NCBI GenBank assembly: GCA_022484695.1
Contig: JAKVKU010000004.1
Span: forward strand, 1-64,000
DNA from: Lactobacillus sp.
Lineage (GTDB): Bacteria; Bacillota; Bacilli; Lactobacillales; Lactobacillaceae
DNA length: 64,000 nt
Direction: 5' to 3'
In this document: positions 35,553-44,092 of the stretch, in pieces
Position numbering within the stretch: position 1 is the first letter of the stretch
Layout: the number at the start of each line of letters is the position of its first letter
Program-made: the position numbers and the translations under genes
Notes under the pieces: model-generated
Seen by the model: only the letters and a program-made list of their open reading frames with translations
The model's database searches: none
What the model was told of the DNA's origin: nothing

Positions 35553-36008
35553 TTAAAGCTCGCTTTGAGCCTTCACTAAATCACTGACTAATTTCTTAAT
35601 ATTTTCTGTATCTTCGTCGTCTGCATCATTTTCAATCTTGAGGACATCAGCGCCTTTTGTAGCACCAGTCTTTTCAAAATCTTCCATGAAGGAGTCAGCT
35701 GCGTGACAGAAGAAATCTGGATACAATTCACTGTCCCCACTGCCAACGACACCGTAGATTTTACCAGACAAATCTTCATCTGCTAAATCATCATAGAAGT
35801 CTTCAAATTCACCAGGTAATTCGCCGTCGTTATAAGTGTAAGTTGCGATAACGCAGATATCTGCATCTTCAAAGAAATCTGGATCCACATCGTCGGACAT
35901 TTCACGTTCAACGTCGAGGCCTTGATCCTTAAACGCATCTTCAATAATTTCGGAAATACCTTCCGTATTCCCAGTCATGCTGGCATATACAATTTTCGCT
36001 AGAGCCAT
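35553..36008 (-). CDS. Flavodoxin
   Basis: A 151-residue acidic FMN electron carrier. The phosphate loop SMTGNTEGI (near 10-18) and the aromatic FMN-stacking loops TYTYNDGELPG (near 56-66) and GSGDSELYPDF (near 90-100) are present. The start at 36008 is supported by GGAAGGA upstream; ATG 36017 would overlap that site. It is first in an operon with PFOR and is its natural electron acceptor, delivering electrons perhaps to the reductive purine enzymes. Confidence 0.93.
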   Translation of the reverse strand: MALAKIVYASMTGNTEGISEIIEDAFKDQGLDVEREMSDDVDPDFFEDADICVIATYTYNDGELPGEFEDFYDDLADEDLSGKIYGVVGSGDSELYPDFFCHAADSFMEDFEKTGATKGADVLKIENDADDEDTENIKKLVSDLVKAQSEL

Positions 36009-36075
36009 GATAATCATCCTTCCAAGATTGTCAATTTATTTTTTTGTTTCATGTTCCTGAAGTTTGAGTAGGGGC

Positions 36076-36111
36076 GGCAACCGCTTTCAAATATCTTTAA
36101 AAAATATTTGA
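36076..36111 (-). promoter_or_regulatory. cre-like site and palindrome upstream of flavodoxin/PFOR
   Basis: On the minus strand TTGAAAGCGGTTGCC (36076-36090) fits the cre consensus WTGNAANCGNWNNCW at every fixed position but the last. It overlaps an inverted repeat TCAAATA (36087-36093) / TATTTGA (36105-36111). This predicts CcpA control of the PFOR operon. Confidence 0.55.
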
Positions 36112-36156
36112 CGCTTAAAAATTTTTAGGGATTAAAATTTTTTTTATCCCCCTTTG

Positions 36157-36204
36157 TAAAAAATGAGGCTGGATTAAGTTAACTGCTTAACTCAACTCAG
36201 CCTC
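36157..36204 (-). terminator. Terminator after the selenium-cofactor operon (yqeB)
   Basis: GAGGCTG (36198-36204 on the minus strand) pairs with CAGCCTC (36165-36171), with further AT pairing inside, and is followed by T residues. It lies 22 nt past the yqeB stop. Confidence 0.8.
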
Positions 36205-36225
36205 TAGACATAACAGACAGTGCGG

Positions 36226-37044
36226 CTATACGAACAAACCCTTTTTGTGGCCTAGCATCAGTACAGCATCTAAGACACCGCCTCCGATGGCTCGGGCTTT
36301 ATCTGAAATTTGGTCACATGGTACATTGGGTCTGGGATCCACATCAGCAATCTTCAATCCTAAACTCACGAGCGTACCTTCGGCAATTAAGCCGCGGAGT
36401 GTGCCGGTGAGTGGTGAAGGTACTGCTGTGTCTCCAAGATAAAATAACGTTTCACCTTGCTGAACTTGGGCGCCGATTTCACGCCGATGTCGCATTAGGC
36501 CAGCTGCAGGTGCATATATCACCCGTTCTTTACTTTTCCCAGCAATGACCCCCGGTATCCCAGTGTTAGCTAAAGGCTTCCCCTTTGTGATGATCCGGCC
36601 TAAGTTGTGACCCCGCATGGTTTCAATGACGGCATCAACATCCTCAGGTGCGGAAAACCCTGGTCCTAAAGCAATGGTTAAAGGTGCCATTTGGCGATTG
36701 GTGCCGAGATTCTTTTTAGCAAGAATCGCGTCCACCACGACGGCTGGTTTAAGCATGTGAATTATATCACCTGATGGGTTTACTATAACAGGAATTTCAC
36801 TTTTTTTCCAGACCTTTTGCACATTTTCTGCTAAAGTTTTTACACCTGTTACATCTTCAACGGTAATCTGGCCATCAGCGATGGCACTTCCTAGACAAAC
36901 GGGGCGCCGAATCATCATAGGTTGCGCGGTTTCTAGCATGATTAACTTAAAGCCTGCATGCCATAATTTCTGTGCTACCCCAGTGGCTAAATCGCCGCCG
37001 CCACGGATGACGATCAACGTGTCACTGATATGTGGTTCTGCCAT
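36226..37044 (-). CDS. yqeB: Selenium-dependent molybdenum hydroxylase accessory protein YqeB (EF2563 family)
   Basis: A 272-residue member of the EF2563/YqeB family, found almost only with SelD and molybdenum hydroxylases and believed to help make or insert the labile selenium ligand of the molybdenum cofactor. It begins with a Rossmann-like IRGGGDLATGVAQKLWHAGF and has the conserved LGPGF and HNLGRIITKGKP stretches. Its biochemical step is not known. It overlaps yqeC by 31 nt and closes the accessory operon before a terminator. Confidence 0.9.
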   Translation of the reverse strand: MAEPHISDTLIVIRGGGDLATGVAQKLWHAGFKLIMLETAQPMMIRRPVCLGSAIADGQITVEDVTGVKTLAENVQKVWKKSEIPVIVNPSGDIIHMLKPAVVVDAILAKKNLGTNRQMAPLTIALGPGFSAPEDVDAVIETMRGHNLGRIITKGKPLANTGIPGVIAGKSKERVIYAPAAGLMRHRREIGAQVQQGETLFYLGDTAVPSPLTGTLRGLIAEGTLVSLGLKIADVDPRPNVPCDQISDKARAIGGGVLDAVLMLGHKKGLFV

Positions 37045-37763
37045 AATACTCGCCCTCGTTCTTCTAAAAAGTCTACGGCCACGATCCGATCCAACTGCTG
37101 TTTCATCGTTTCGGGCAACTGTGCTATTACTTCGTTCATTTGGTTCAAAGTTGTTAAGTTGACCACATGGGTCAACAGTAAAATCTTGCGGCCGACCGCT
37201 TTAGCAAATAGACCTTGGGGATGGCTGATGATACGGGCCAAAACCGCTGGTGTTACCAGTTGACCGGGGTGAAAACCACCCCAAGCCAACAACTTGCTAA
37301 AGCGGTGCACATTATTAGGATTTAAAGTTAACCCCAAACTTATTGCAGGTAACACCCCAATTGTACACGATGTTTCAGGTAAAATCACGGGTTCTTGCAT
37401 ACTCCATGCTTTCAAGGGTTTTCCCTTAGAGCCATCAGCTTCAATGAACACCTTATCAAAGTAAGGCAAGTACTGCTGTAATGTGGGTGCTTGGGCCAGT
37501 TTTAACCCATTACTGGTGGGCGTTAACGTCCCCAAGACACTGACACCCCGGCAGCCTTGAAAGTCCAAAGGTACTGACAATGGGGTCAACCAGTGATCAT
37601 AGCTGTCACAAGCTGGCGGCCAGATCTTGGTGCTGGTGGTCAACAAGACCCGTTGACTCGGGTAACTATGGGCCAGATGATTCATTAAGGTGGTTTTCCC
37701 GCCGCAACCAATAATGGCCACGACCTCTTTGGTCTTTAAACCAAATAAGTGGCTCACTGCCAT
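37014..37763 (-). CDS. yqeC: Selenium-dependent hydroxylase accessory protein YqeC
   Basis: A 249-residue putative NTPase. The P-loop GCGGKTTL is at 19-26, followed by TTSTKIWPP and the Walker B-like VFIEADGSKGKPLKAW. YqeC occurs with YqeB and SelD in organisms with selenium-containing molybdenum hydroxylases (for example the EF2563-EF2570 region of Enterococcus). Its exact role is unknown. The gene overlaps both neighbours, indicating tight co-expression. Confidence 0.9.
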   Translation of the reverse strand: MAVSHLFGLKTKEVVAIIGCGGKTTLMNHLAHSYPSQRVLLTTSTKIWPPACDSYDHWLTPLSVPLDFQGCRGVSVLGTLTPTSNGLKLAQAPTLQQYLPYFDKVFIEADGSKGKPLKAWSMQEPVILPETSCTIGVLPAISLGLTLNPNNVHRFSKLLAWGGFHPGQLVTPAVLARIISHPQGLFAKAVGRKILLLTHVVNLTTLNQMNEVIAQLPETMKQQLDRIVAVDFLEERGRVLWQNHISVTR

Positions 37764-38008
37764 TTTTCATACACCTGCTTTGCACCACTGCCAATGATTT
37801 TATAAATTCCAGCAGTGGCGATCCCATGGTCCTTGATCAAATCAAAGGCTTGTTGTAGGTAATCTGCGTCAACCCTTAAGCAAATCCCGCAAGCATCCCC
37901 TAATTGACCGGGTAAGGGCATGACCCTTACCGGCAATTTTTCGGTTTCAAAGAGATGACTGGCCGTGATGGCGTTATGGGTATTGATAAACGTAAATAAA
38001 TAGGTCAT
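37754..38008 (-). CDS. DUF3343 protein (putative selenium/sulfur carrier-like)
   Basis: An 84-residue protein of the DUF3343 type. Its one cysteine pair, GDACGICLRV (near 37-46), could hold sulfur or selenium. These small proteins often sit beside YedF and SelD and are suspected Se/S carriers. It overlaps yqeC by 10 nt and follows yedF by 23 nt. The function is inferred from context. Confidence 0.82.
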   Translation of the reverse strand: MTYLFTFINTHNAITASHLFETEKLPVRVMPLPGQLGDACGICLRVDADYLQQAFDLIKDHGIATAGIYKIIGSGAKQVYEKWQ

Positions 38009-38031
38009 AGAAAAGTCCCCTTTAGGACCGA

Positions 38032-38631
38032 TTATTGAGCTGTCACCACTTTATCTGCGGTGTTTAAGGTTTCCACAATGGCATACATGTTCGTGATGTC
38101 ACCGATGGCTAATTTATCTTTGATACCATAAAAGTCTAGACAAGTGCCACAAGTATTAATTTGAGTGCCTTTATCAGCTAAAGTTTGTAGATCCTCTAAA
38201 ACATCTGAGCCTTCAGTCGTCAACCAAGCACCGCCGTTATAAAATAACATTTGTTCTGGTGGGGTATCCAATTGTGTTAAGGAATAGATGTAACTTTTAA
38301 GCAAAATACTGCCCAGCTCATCATCGCCACGTCCTAGTGTCTTAGAACCAAATGCGTAAACAGAGGCGACGATCGAGCCGTGCGCTGCCGCTTTTTTCAG
38401 CATATCTGCTGTTGCGGTAATATGTACGGTCCGAGTTTCACCTTCTGTATCAGAACTAACTTGATACCCATTGCCATTGGCCATTTTTGAAATATTCTTA
38501 ACAGCCACATCGTTGTCCACAACGACGTCGACTTTGCCACCATCAGGGGACAAAGACTTGATTGCCTTTTTGGCGGCAATAACGGGTAAAGGACAGGTTT
38601 GATTTAGAGCTTCTACTTTAACTGTTTTCAT
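38032..38631 (-). CDS. yedF: Selenium metabolism protein YedF
   Basis: A 199-residue fusion of an N-terminal TusA-like domain (about 1-75, with the CPLPV motif whose Cys can carry sulfur or selenium) and a C-terminal DsrE-like domain (about 90-195, with CGTCLDFYGIKDKL). YedF accompanies SelD and is thought to bring selenium to it. AGAGGTG precedes the ATG. It lies between the DUF3343 gene and selD in the accessory operon. Confidence 0.92.
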   Translation of the reverse strand: MKTVKVEALNQTCPLPVIAAKKAIKSLSPDGGKVDVVVDNDVAVKNISKMANGNGYQVSSDTEGETRTVHITATADMLKKAAAHGSIVASVYAFGSKTLGRGDDELGSILLKSYIYSLTQLDTPPEQMLFYNGGAWLTTEGSDVLEDLQTLADKGTQINTCGTCLDFYGIKDKLAIGDITNMYAIVETLNTADKVVTAQ

Positions 38632-38644
38632 AAAAAGTGCACCT

Positions 38645-39667
38645 CTATAATAAGATTATGGGCTGAGCTTCCCGATCAGCGACCATACCGATAATTCTTG
38701 CCACTGGATCAGTGGTATGAATGGCTGCCAATAAACCAGCAGCATCCTCGGCGGCCACACTGATTAGAAGCCCCCCGGAAGTTTGTGGGTCAAACAATAA
38801 TTCTTGAAGCGCAGGGCTGATCGCATCTAAATCAACACGGTCACCAATTTGTTCCCGATTCCGTTCACCGCCAGCCGTTGTCAAATACTCTTTGGCAAAG
38901 TCTAAGGCGTCCGGCAGAATCGGCACTTCTCCGGTATCTAGCACTAAAGTATGGTCGTCACCGGCCATCTCCAGACCATGGGCTAATAACCCAAAACCGG
39001 TCACGTCTGTGCAGGCATGAACTTGATACTGACCAAAATTAGCGGCCGCATACTTGTTCAGCTGTTGCATGGACGCAATCGCAATTTCCGTGGCTTCAGC
39101 ATCCCCGACTTTCGCCCGGTCAGCTGCTAAAACAATCCCCACACCCAGGGCCTTGGTTAAAATCAAGGCATCCCCGGTTTTAGGGGTGTCATTGCGAATC
39201 AAATGCCGTGGGTCCACTTGACCAGTCACCGCCAAACCATATTTAGGCTCATGGTCATAAATAGAATGACCACCCGCTAAAATGGCGCCGGCTTCTTGGA
39301 TCTTGGCTGCTCCCCCTGCAAGAATATCACTTAACGCCGATTTGGGCAATCGTTCCGGAAAACAAGTGATGTTTAAAGCTAACAAGGGCTTGCCCCCCAT
39401 GGCATAAATGTCACTTAAGGCATTGGTTGCGGCAATTGTGCCGAAAACATAAGGGTCTTCCACCATCGGCGAAAAGAAGTCCACCGTATTCACCAAAGCT
39501 TGGTCCGGGGCAGTTTGATACACAGCTGCATCATCGCCCGTATTAAATCCCACCAATAAATTGGGATCTTTAGTGGTTGGTAAGGCCTTTAAATAATCTG
39601 TTAAATCTCCGGCTGCAATTTTGGCCCCGCAGCCACCTGAGGTACAACTTGCTAAAAAATCTTCCAT
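38645..39667 (-). CDS. selD: Selenophosphate synthase
   Basis: A 340-residue enzyme that makes selenophosphate from selenide and ATP. The N-terminal active loop SGGCGAK has C13 (Cys, not selenocysteine) and K16, and NTGDDAAVY carries metal-binding aspartates (near 42-50). Blocks ATNALSDIYAMGG, AGGHSI and DVTGFGLLAHG are typical. No selA, selB or tRNA-Sec is seen in the window, and no in-frame UGA is needed by the neighbouring enzymes. SelD here therefore most likely feeds the selenium-bearing molybdenum cofactor. The start overlaps the preceding stop by one base. Confidence 0.95.
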   Translation of the reverse strand: MEDFLASCTSGGCGAKIAAGDLTDYLKALPTTKDPNLLVGFNTGDDAAVYQTAPDQALVNTVDFFSPMVEDPYVFGTIAATNALSDIYAMGGKPLLALNITCFPERLPKSALSDILAGGAAKIQEAGAILAGGHSIYDHEPKYGLAVTGQVDPRHLIRNDTPKTGDALILTKALGVGIVLAADRAKVGDAEATEIAIASMQQLNKYAAANFGQYQVHACTDVTGFGLLAHGLEMAGDDHTLVLDTGEVPILPDALDFAKEYLTTAGGERNREQIGDRVDLDAISPALQELLFDPQTSGGLLISVAAEDAAGLLAAIHTTDPVARIIGMVADREAQPIILL

Positions 39668-40818
39668 TACTTGCCGCCTTCTTTCAAAACGGTTGCTAAA
39701 ACAGTCAACGCTTGGTCTAATTCCGCCCGGGTCGTGGCATAGCCAAAGCTAAAACGCACGGTCCCACCGGGAAAAGTCCCAATATTGCGATGGGCGATTG
39801 GTGCACAATGCAGCCCACAGCGGGTAATGATGCCGTCTTTTTCATATAAGGCCCCGCCTAAAACCCCAGGATCCCAGCCCTCGCCGTTAATGGACACCAC
39901 TGGCGTCATAAGCGTCGCATCGTTAGGTCCATAAACGGTGACAGGTAAGTCTGCTAGGCCCTTTAGGAAATAAGCGGTTAAGTCTTGTTCGGCTTGGTGA
40001 ACGTTCGCCAAGCCCATTTTTTCTAGGGCCTTTACGCCAGCACCGAGGCTTAAAATCCCAATGGTGTTGGGTGTGCCCGGTTCAAATTTATCCGGGAGAA
40101 AATCCGGCTGCTCATTGGCCGCCGAAGCATTGCCGGTGCCCCCAACCAACCAAGGTTGGATCTTTTCAGCCATGCCGGCGGCTAGACAAAAGCCACCGAT
40201 GCCCGGCAAACCCAGCAAACCCTTGTGGCCGGCAAAGACCACCACATCAGCATGCAAGCTGGCCATATCAATGGGTAAGTACCCCGCAGTTTGGGCGGCA
40301 TCTAAAATCGTGATCAACCCTTGGCTTTTGGCGATGCGAAATGCTTCAGCCACCGGTTCAATCGTGCCGGTGACATTAGAAGCATGGGTCAATACCAAGG
40401 CTTTGGTGTTGGGCCCTATGGCTGGCACAATGGCTTTGGTATCTAAAACCCCCGTGGCATCACAGGGCAAATAAGTGGTGGTGACGCCCTTTTTCCCTAA
40501 CAAGGTCAAGGGTCGGCTCACCGCATTATGCTCCATGTCACTGGTTAAAACCTGATCGCCGGGTTGTAATAACCCATTTAAAATCATGTTCATACTCATG
40601 GTGGCACTAGCCGTGAATAAGACCCGACTGGCATCCCCCACGCCAAAGAACTTGGATAAAGTCTCGCGAGTATCTAGGGCGATACTCATGGCCTCAACCC
40701 CAGGCAATGCCCGGTTTTGATTCTCATAATGATTGTCATTAAGATAAGTCGTCACTGCTTTTAAAACACTGGCCGGCTTTTGGGCCGATGTTGCCGCCCA
40801 ATTTAAATCAATACTCAT
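39667..40818 (-). CDS. Cysteine desulfurase / selenocysteine lyase-type aminotransferase
   Basis: A 383-residue class V PLP enzyme of the SufS/CsdB group. The PLP lysine is K199 in AGHKGLLGLPGIGG. The reactive cysteine is in TRCGLHCAPIAHR near 345. SDMEHNA near 94 and LDAAQTAGY near 172 bind PLP. Sitting between mocA and selD, it probably releases selenium (or sulfur) from cysteine derivatives for SelD/YedF or for the XdhC-bound cofactor. It overlaps mocA by 11 nt. Confidence 0.9.
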   Translation of the reverse strand: MSIDLNWAATSAQKPASVLKAVTTYLNDNHYENQNRALPGVEAMSIALDTRETLSKFFGVGDASRVLFTASATMSMNMILNGLLQPGDQVLTSDMEHNAVSRPLTLLGKKGVTTTYLPCDATGVLDTKAIVPAIGPNTKALVLTHASNVTGTIEPVAEAFRIAKSQGLITILDAAQTAGYLPIDMASLHADVVVFAGHKGLLGLPGIGGFCLAAGMAEKIQPWLVGGTGNASAANEQPDFLPDKFEPGTPNTIGILSLGAGVKALEKMGLANVHQAEQDLTAYFLKGLADLPVTVYGPNDATLMTPVVSINGEGWDPGVLGGALYEKDGIITRCGLHCAPIAHRNIGTFPGGTVRFSFGYATTRAELDQALTVLATVLKEGGK

Positions 40819-41392
40819 AATCTGACCCTTCTTTGATCAAGTTCTTATATTGGCCCAGGGTATCCACATCTTCAAACGGTCCTGGGGTCACGGGTACGCT
40901 GATGCAGGCTTCAGGATGTCGAGTCCTTATTTGCCTACCTCCAGAATCGCCCGTAAGTTGTAAGAGTTCATCGCGAAAATGACGCCCAAAAACCATGGGA
41001 TTACTGGGTTGCGTTAATATCGTTGGATACACAATTTTATCTGATTTTGCTAAGAGTAACAAGGGGTGCACATCGCTGACCCGTAAATCAGGCTGATCAA
41101 TGGCCAGGTAAATATAAGCATCCCCCGTGGCCATTTGCGTGCCTAAAACCACACTGTGACTTTGCCCCAGTTCCGGGTTGTGATTCACCAATAATTTATA
41201 ACCCTGGGGCACATGGGCCCGTTTTAAATCAGCTGGGCCAATGACCAACAGCCGTTCATAGACCGGCAATTGGGTCACTAGGCGCAGCGTCTTATCTAAA
41301 AAGGTCTCCCCCCGATAGGTCATGAATAATTTATTATCACTGCCCATACGCTGGGATAAACCACTGGCTAACACGATCGCGCTGATTTTCAT
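40808..41392 (-). CDS. mocA: Molybdenum cofactor nucleotidyltransferase (MocA-like)
   Basis: A 194-residue GTase/CTase of the MobA/MocA fold. The nucleotide loop LASGLSQRMGSDNKL (near 8-22) and DQPDLR (near 98) are characteristic. It probably joins CMP to the molybdenum cofactor to make the cytosine dinucleotide form used by xanthine dehydrogenase-type enzymes; the E. coli homologue YgfJ lies in a similar cluster. The segment GDSGGRQIRTRHP matches the product-binding region. Confidence 0.88.
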   Translation of the reverse strand: MKISAIVLASGLSQRMGSDNKLFMTYRGETFLDKTLRLVTQLPVYERLLVIGPADLKRAHVPQGYKLLVNHNPELGQSHSVVLGTQMATGDAYIYLAIDQPDLRVSDVHPLLLLAKSDKIVYPTILTQPSNPMVFGRHFRDELLQLTGDSGGRQIRTRHPEACISVPVTPGPFEDVDTLGQYKNLIKEGSDYEY

Positions 41393-41422
41393 GGCCTCAA
41401 GTCCTTAACTCAAACTTCCAAA

Positions 41423-43999
41423 TTAACGCCGTTTCTTAGCATAAGGGGTATCACTCATTGGTAAAGTGTCCCGTAATTGGCCATCTAAGGCGTAATAAGC
41501 GCCGCCAATAGCTGGTGCTGGTAAAATCGTTGCCAATTCACCCACACCTTTGACCCCATAGGCGATCCCTTCATGGATAGCCCGACTTTGGACAAAGCGG
41601 GTCTCGATTTCAGGCACCTTGGTGGCATCCAATAAGCCTAACGTGGCATATTTAGCCTTCACGTAACCTTGGTCCATATCAAAGTGTTCTGTCAAAGCGT
41701 AACCCATGCCCATGACGATCCCACCTTCGATCTGACCGGCAGCTGCTGGTGGATTGATCACTTGACCAATGTCATAAGCAGCCACAAATTTACCGAGTTT
41801 ACCTTTTTCATCTAAGGTCACAACTTCTGAAGCATACCCGTAGCCCACGTGGCTGACTGGGTTTTCTTTATCAGAGTTGATTGGGTCCGTTCTTGGGTTA
41901 AATTCACCATAGTATTCTTGGCCTTCTAAGTCAGCCAGAGAACGACCCATGTCTAATTGCACCCGTAATTGTTGGGCAGCCAGTTTGATAGCTTCACCAG
42001 TGATGGTAGACTGTCTGGAGGCTGTTGTTGTCCCAGTATCTGGTGTCCGGGTAGTATCTGGATCTTCCACCAAAATCATTGCAGGATCCACATCTAAAGC
42101 TTCAACCGCTAATTGGGTGGCAACTGTGGCAAACCCTTGGCCGATACAAGCTGCAGAAGAACGCACATGAATCTTACCATCTTCTACAGAAATAATACAG
42201 CGACCATAATCATCCAGGCCAACACCGATCCCACTGTTCTTGAAGAAACAAGTGATCCCAGCCACATCAGCGGCTTCATAATCAGGTTTAACTGATTCCA
42301 AGGTTTCTTTTAAGGCACAGTTATTAGAAACTAATTGACCATTTGATAAGGTATCCCCAGGTTCAACCGCATTCAAGTAGCGAATGTCCCAAGGGGTGAT
42401 GCCAACTTTTTTAGCGAGAATATTCAAGTTACTTTCAATGGCAAAAGCAGTTTGACAAACCCCAAACCCTCTAAAGGCACCACAAGGTGGGTTATTGGTA
42501 TATAATGCATAACCATCGATATCCACATCTTGATAATTATAAGGACCAGCCGCATGGGTACAAGCCCGTTGCAACACTGGGCCACCTAAGGAAGCATACG
42601 CCCCAGAGTCCGCATAGATCACGGCCTTCATGGCGGTCAACTTCCCATTTTCATCACAGCCGGTGGTAAAGTCCATTTCCATGCCGTGACGTTTAGGGTG
42701 AACCATTAAACTCTCTTGACGGGAGAAGAGTACTTTAACTGGTTGTTTCAACAGCCATGCTGCTAAAGCCGCATGATGTTGAACACTCATATCTTCCTTA
42801 CCCCCAAAACCGCCACCTACTAACATAGAGTGTACGTGAACTTTAGGTTTTTCAAGGCCGAGCATCCGGCTAACTTCCCGTTGCTCATCATAGATCCCCT
42901 GGCCCCCTGAGTAAAGTAAGATCCCATCTTCACCCTCAGGTAGGGCAATGGCACATTCTGGTTCCATAAAAGCATGTTCATTAATTGGCACAGAATAATG
43001 TTCAGTAACTACATATTTAGACTGGGCTAATTTTTCATCAGCATTGCCGCGAATCACATGTTCATGAGCTAAAACGTTGCCTTTTTCATGGATCAAAGGT
43101 GCATCTTTGGCCATGGCTTCTTCGCTGGTCACTACTGGGGTTAATTCTTCATATTCAATCTCAACTAAATCTTTGATTTCATCTAATGTTTCCTTAGATT
43201 TGGAAACGACTAAGCACATGGCATCGCCCACGTAACGGGTAATTCCCCCCACAGGAATCATAACGTCCCAATCAGAGATAAATTCCAAATGACCGATCTT
43301 GTTATTGCCAGGCACATCTTCAGCCGTGAAGACCGCCACACAATCAGGATGAGCCAGCGCTTTAGATTTATCAATACTTAAGAACTTAGCCCGTGGATAA
43401 GCACTGCGCACAGCTGAAGCATATAACATGCCTGGTAGCGTCATGTCATCCACATATTTGCCGGTGCCCAAAGTCTTCTCTTTGGCATCCACCCGCATCA
43501 TGCTTTGACCTAAATGGCCATCTTCTTTTTCTTCTGGAATTGGGGTGTCGTCGCGCAACATTTGGGCTGCGATTTTAATGCCATCGATAATTTTAACATA
43601 ACCTGTACAGCGACAAATATTGCCCCGGATCCCTTTTCTAATATCAGTTTCTGAAGGGTCTGGTTTCTTTTCAAGCATCCCCACCGCAGAAATCAACATC
43701 CCTGGGATACAGTAGCCACATTGTACCGCACCGGCTTTGGCAAATGCATAGGCAAATACATCTTTTTGCCGTTGAGTAATGCCTTCTACCGTGGTAACTT
43801 CTTTTCCTTCTACCTTGGATAAATTAAACAAACAACTCTTAGAGGCTCTGCCATTGATCAAAACTGTACACGCTCCGCAGGAACCTTCACTACAGCCATC
43901 CTTTGTACCGGTTAGGCCAAGGTCATCCCTTAGAAAATGCATCAATTTCTTGTCTTCTTCACAGGTCACTTCCTGACCATTCACCGTTAAGGTATACAT
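41423..43999 (-). CDS. Selenium-dependent xanthine dehydrogenase-type hydroxylase (Fe-S and Mo domains fused)
   Basis: An 858-residue fusion. Residues 1-160 are the two-[2Fe-2S] domain (CSEGSCGACT, CGYCIPGM, CRCTGY). After a linker come the molybdopterin domains (VGGGFGGKED near 400, GAFRGFGVCQ near 515, AACIGQGFATV near 617, catalytic Glu in GVGELATILPAPAI near 825). It has no FAD domain and resembles E. coli XdhD and Enterococcus EF2570, the selenium-dependent type. An ATG at 43999 is preferred to GTG 44005. An extended -10 promoter lies 44 nt upstream. It probably acts on xanthine/urate or hypoxanthine, taking electrons from or giving them to a partner flavoprotein. Confidence 0.93.
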   Translation of the reverse strand: MYTLTVNGQEVTCEEDKKLMHFLRDDLGLTGTKDGCSEGSCGACTVLINGRASKSCLFNLSKVEGKEVTTVEGITQRQKDVFAYAFAKAGAVQCGYCIPGMLISAVGMLEKKPDPSETDIRKGIRGNICRCTGYVKIIDGIKIAAQMLRDDTPIPEEKEDGHLGQSMMRVDAKEKTLGTGKYVDDMTLPGMLYASAVRSAYPRAKFLSIDKSKALAHPDCVAVFTAEDVPGNNKIGHLEFISDWDVMIPVGGITRYVGDAMCLVVSKSKETLDEIKDLVEIEYEELTPVVTSEEAMAKDAPLIHEKGNVLAHEHVIRGNADEKLAQSKYVVTEHYSVPINEHAFMEPECAIALPEGEDGILLYSGGQGIYDEQREVSRMLGLEKPKVHVHSMLVGGGFGGKEDMSVQHHAALAAWLLKQPVKVLFSRQESLMVHPKRHGMEMDFTTGCDENGKLTAMKAVIYADSGAYASLGGPVLQRACTHAAGPYNYQDVDIDGYALYTNNPPCGAFRGFGVCQTAFAIESNLNILAKKVGITPWDIRYLNAVEPGDTLSNGQLVSNNCALKETLESVKPDYEAADVAGITCFFKNSGIGVGLDDYGRCIISVEDGKIHVRSSAACIGQGFATVATQLAVEALDVDPAMILVEDPDTTRTPDTGTTTASRQSTITGEAIKLAAQQLRVQLDMGRSLADLEGQEYYGEFNPRTDPINSDKENPVSHVGYGYASEVVTLDEKGKLGKFVAAYDIGQVINPPAAAGQIEGGIVMGMGYALTEHFDMDQGYVKAKYATLGLLDATKVPEIETRFVQSRAIHEGIAYGVKGVGELATILPAPAIGGAYYALDGQLRDTLPMSDTPYAKKRR

Positions 44000-44042
44000 A
44001 TTCACACCGACCTTCTATATTTGTTAACTAATTCACATATAT

Positions 44043-44051
44043 ATTATAACA
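44043..44051 (-). promoter_or_regulatory. Extended -10 promoter of the fused hydroxylase operon
   Basis: TGTTATAAT on the minus strand in an 87-bp gap after xdhC. TTGCCA lies 14 nt before it, too close for a standard -35, so the extended -10 would matter. Confidence 0.5.
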
Positions 44052-44092
44052 TCAAAAGTGCTTGGCAAAAACTTTTTCTGGTCAAAATCACT

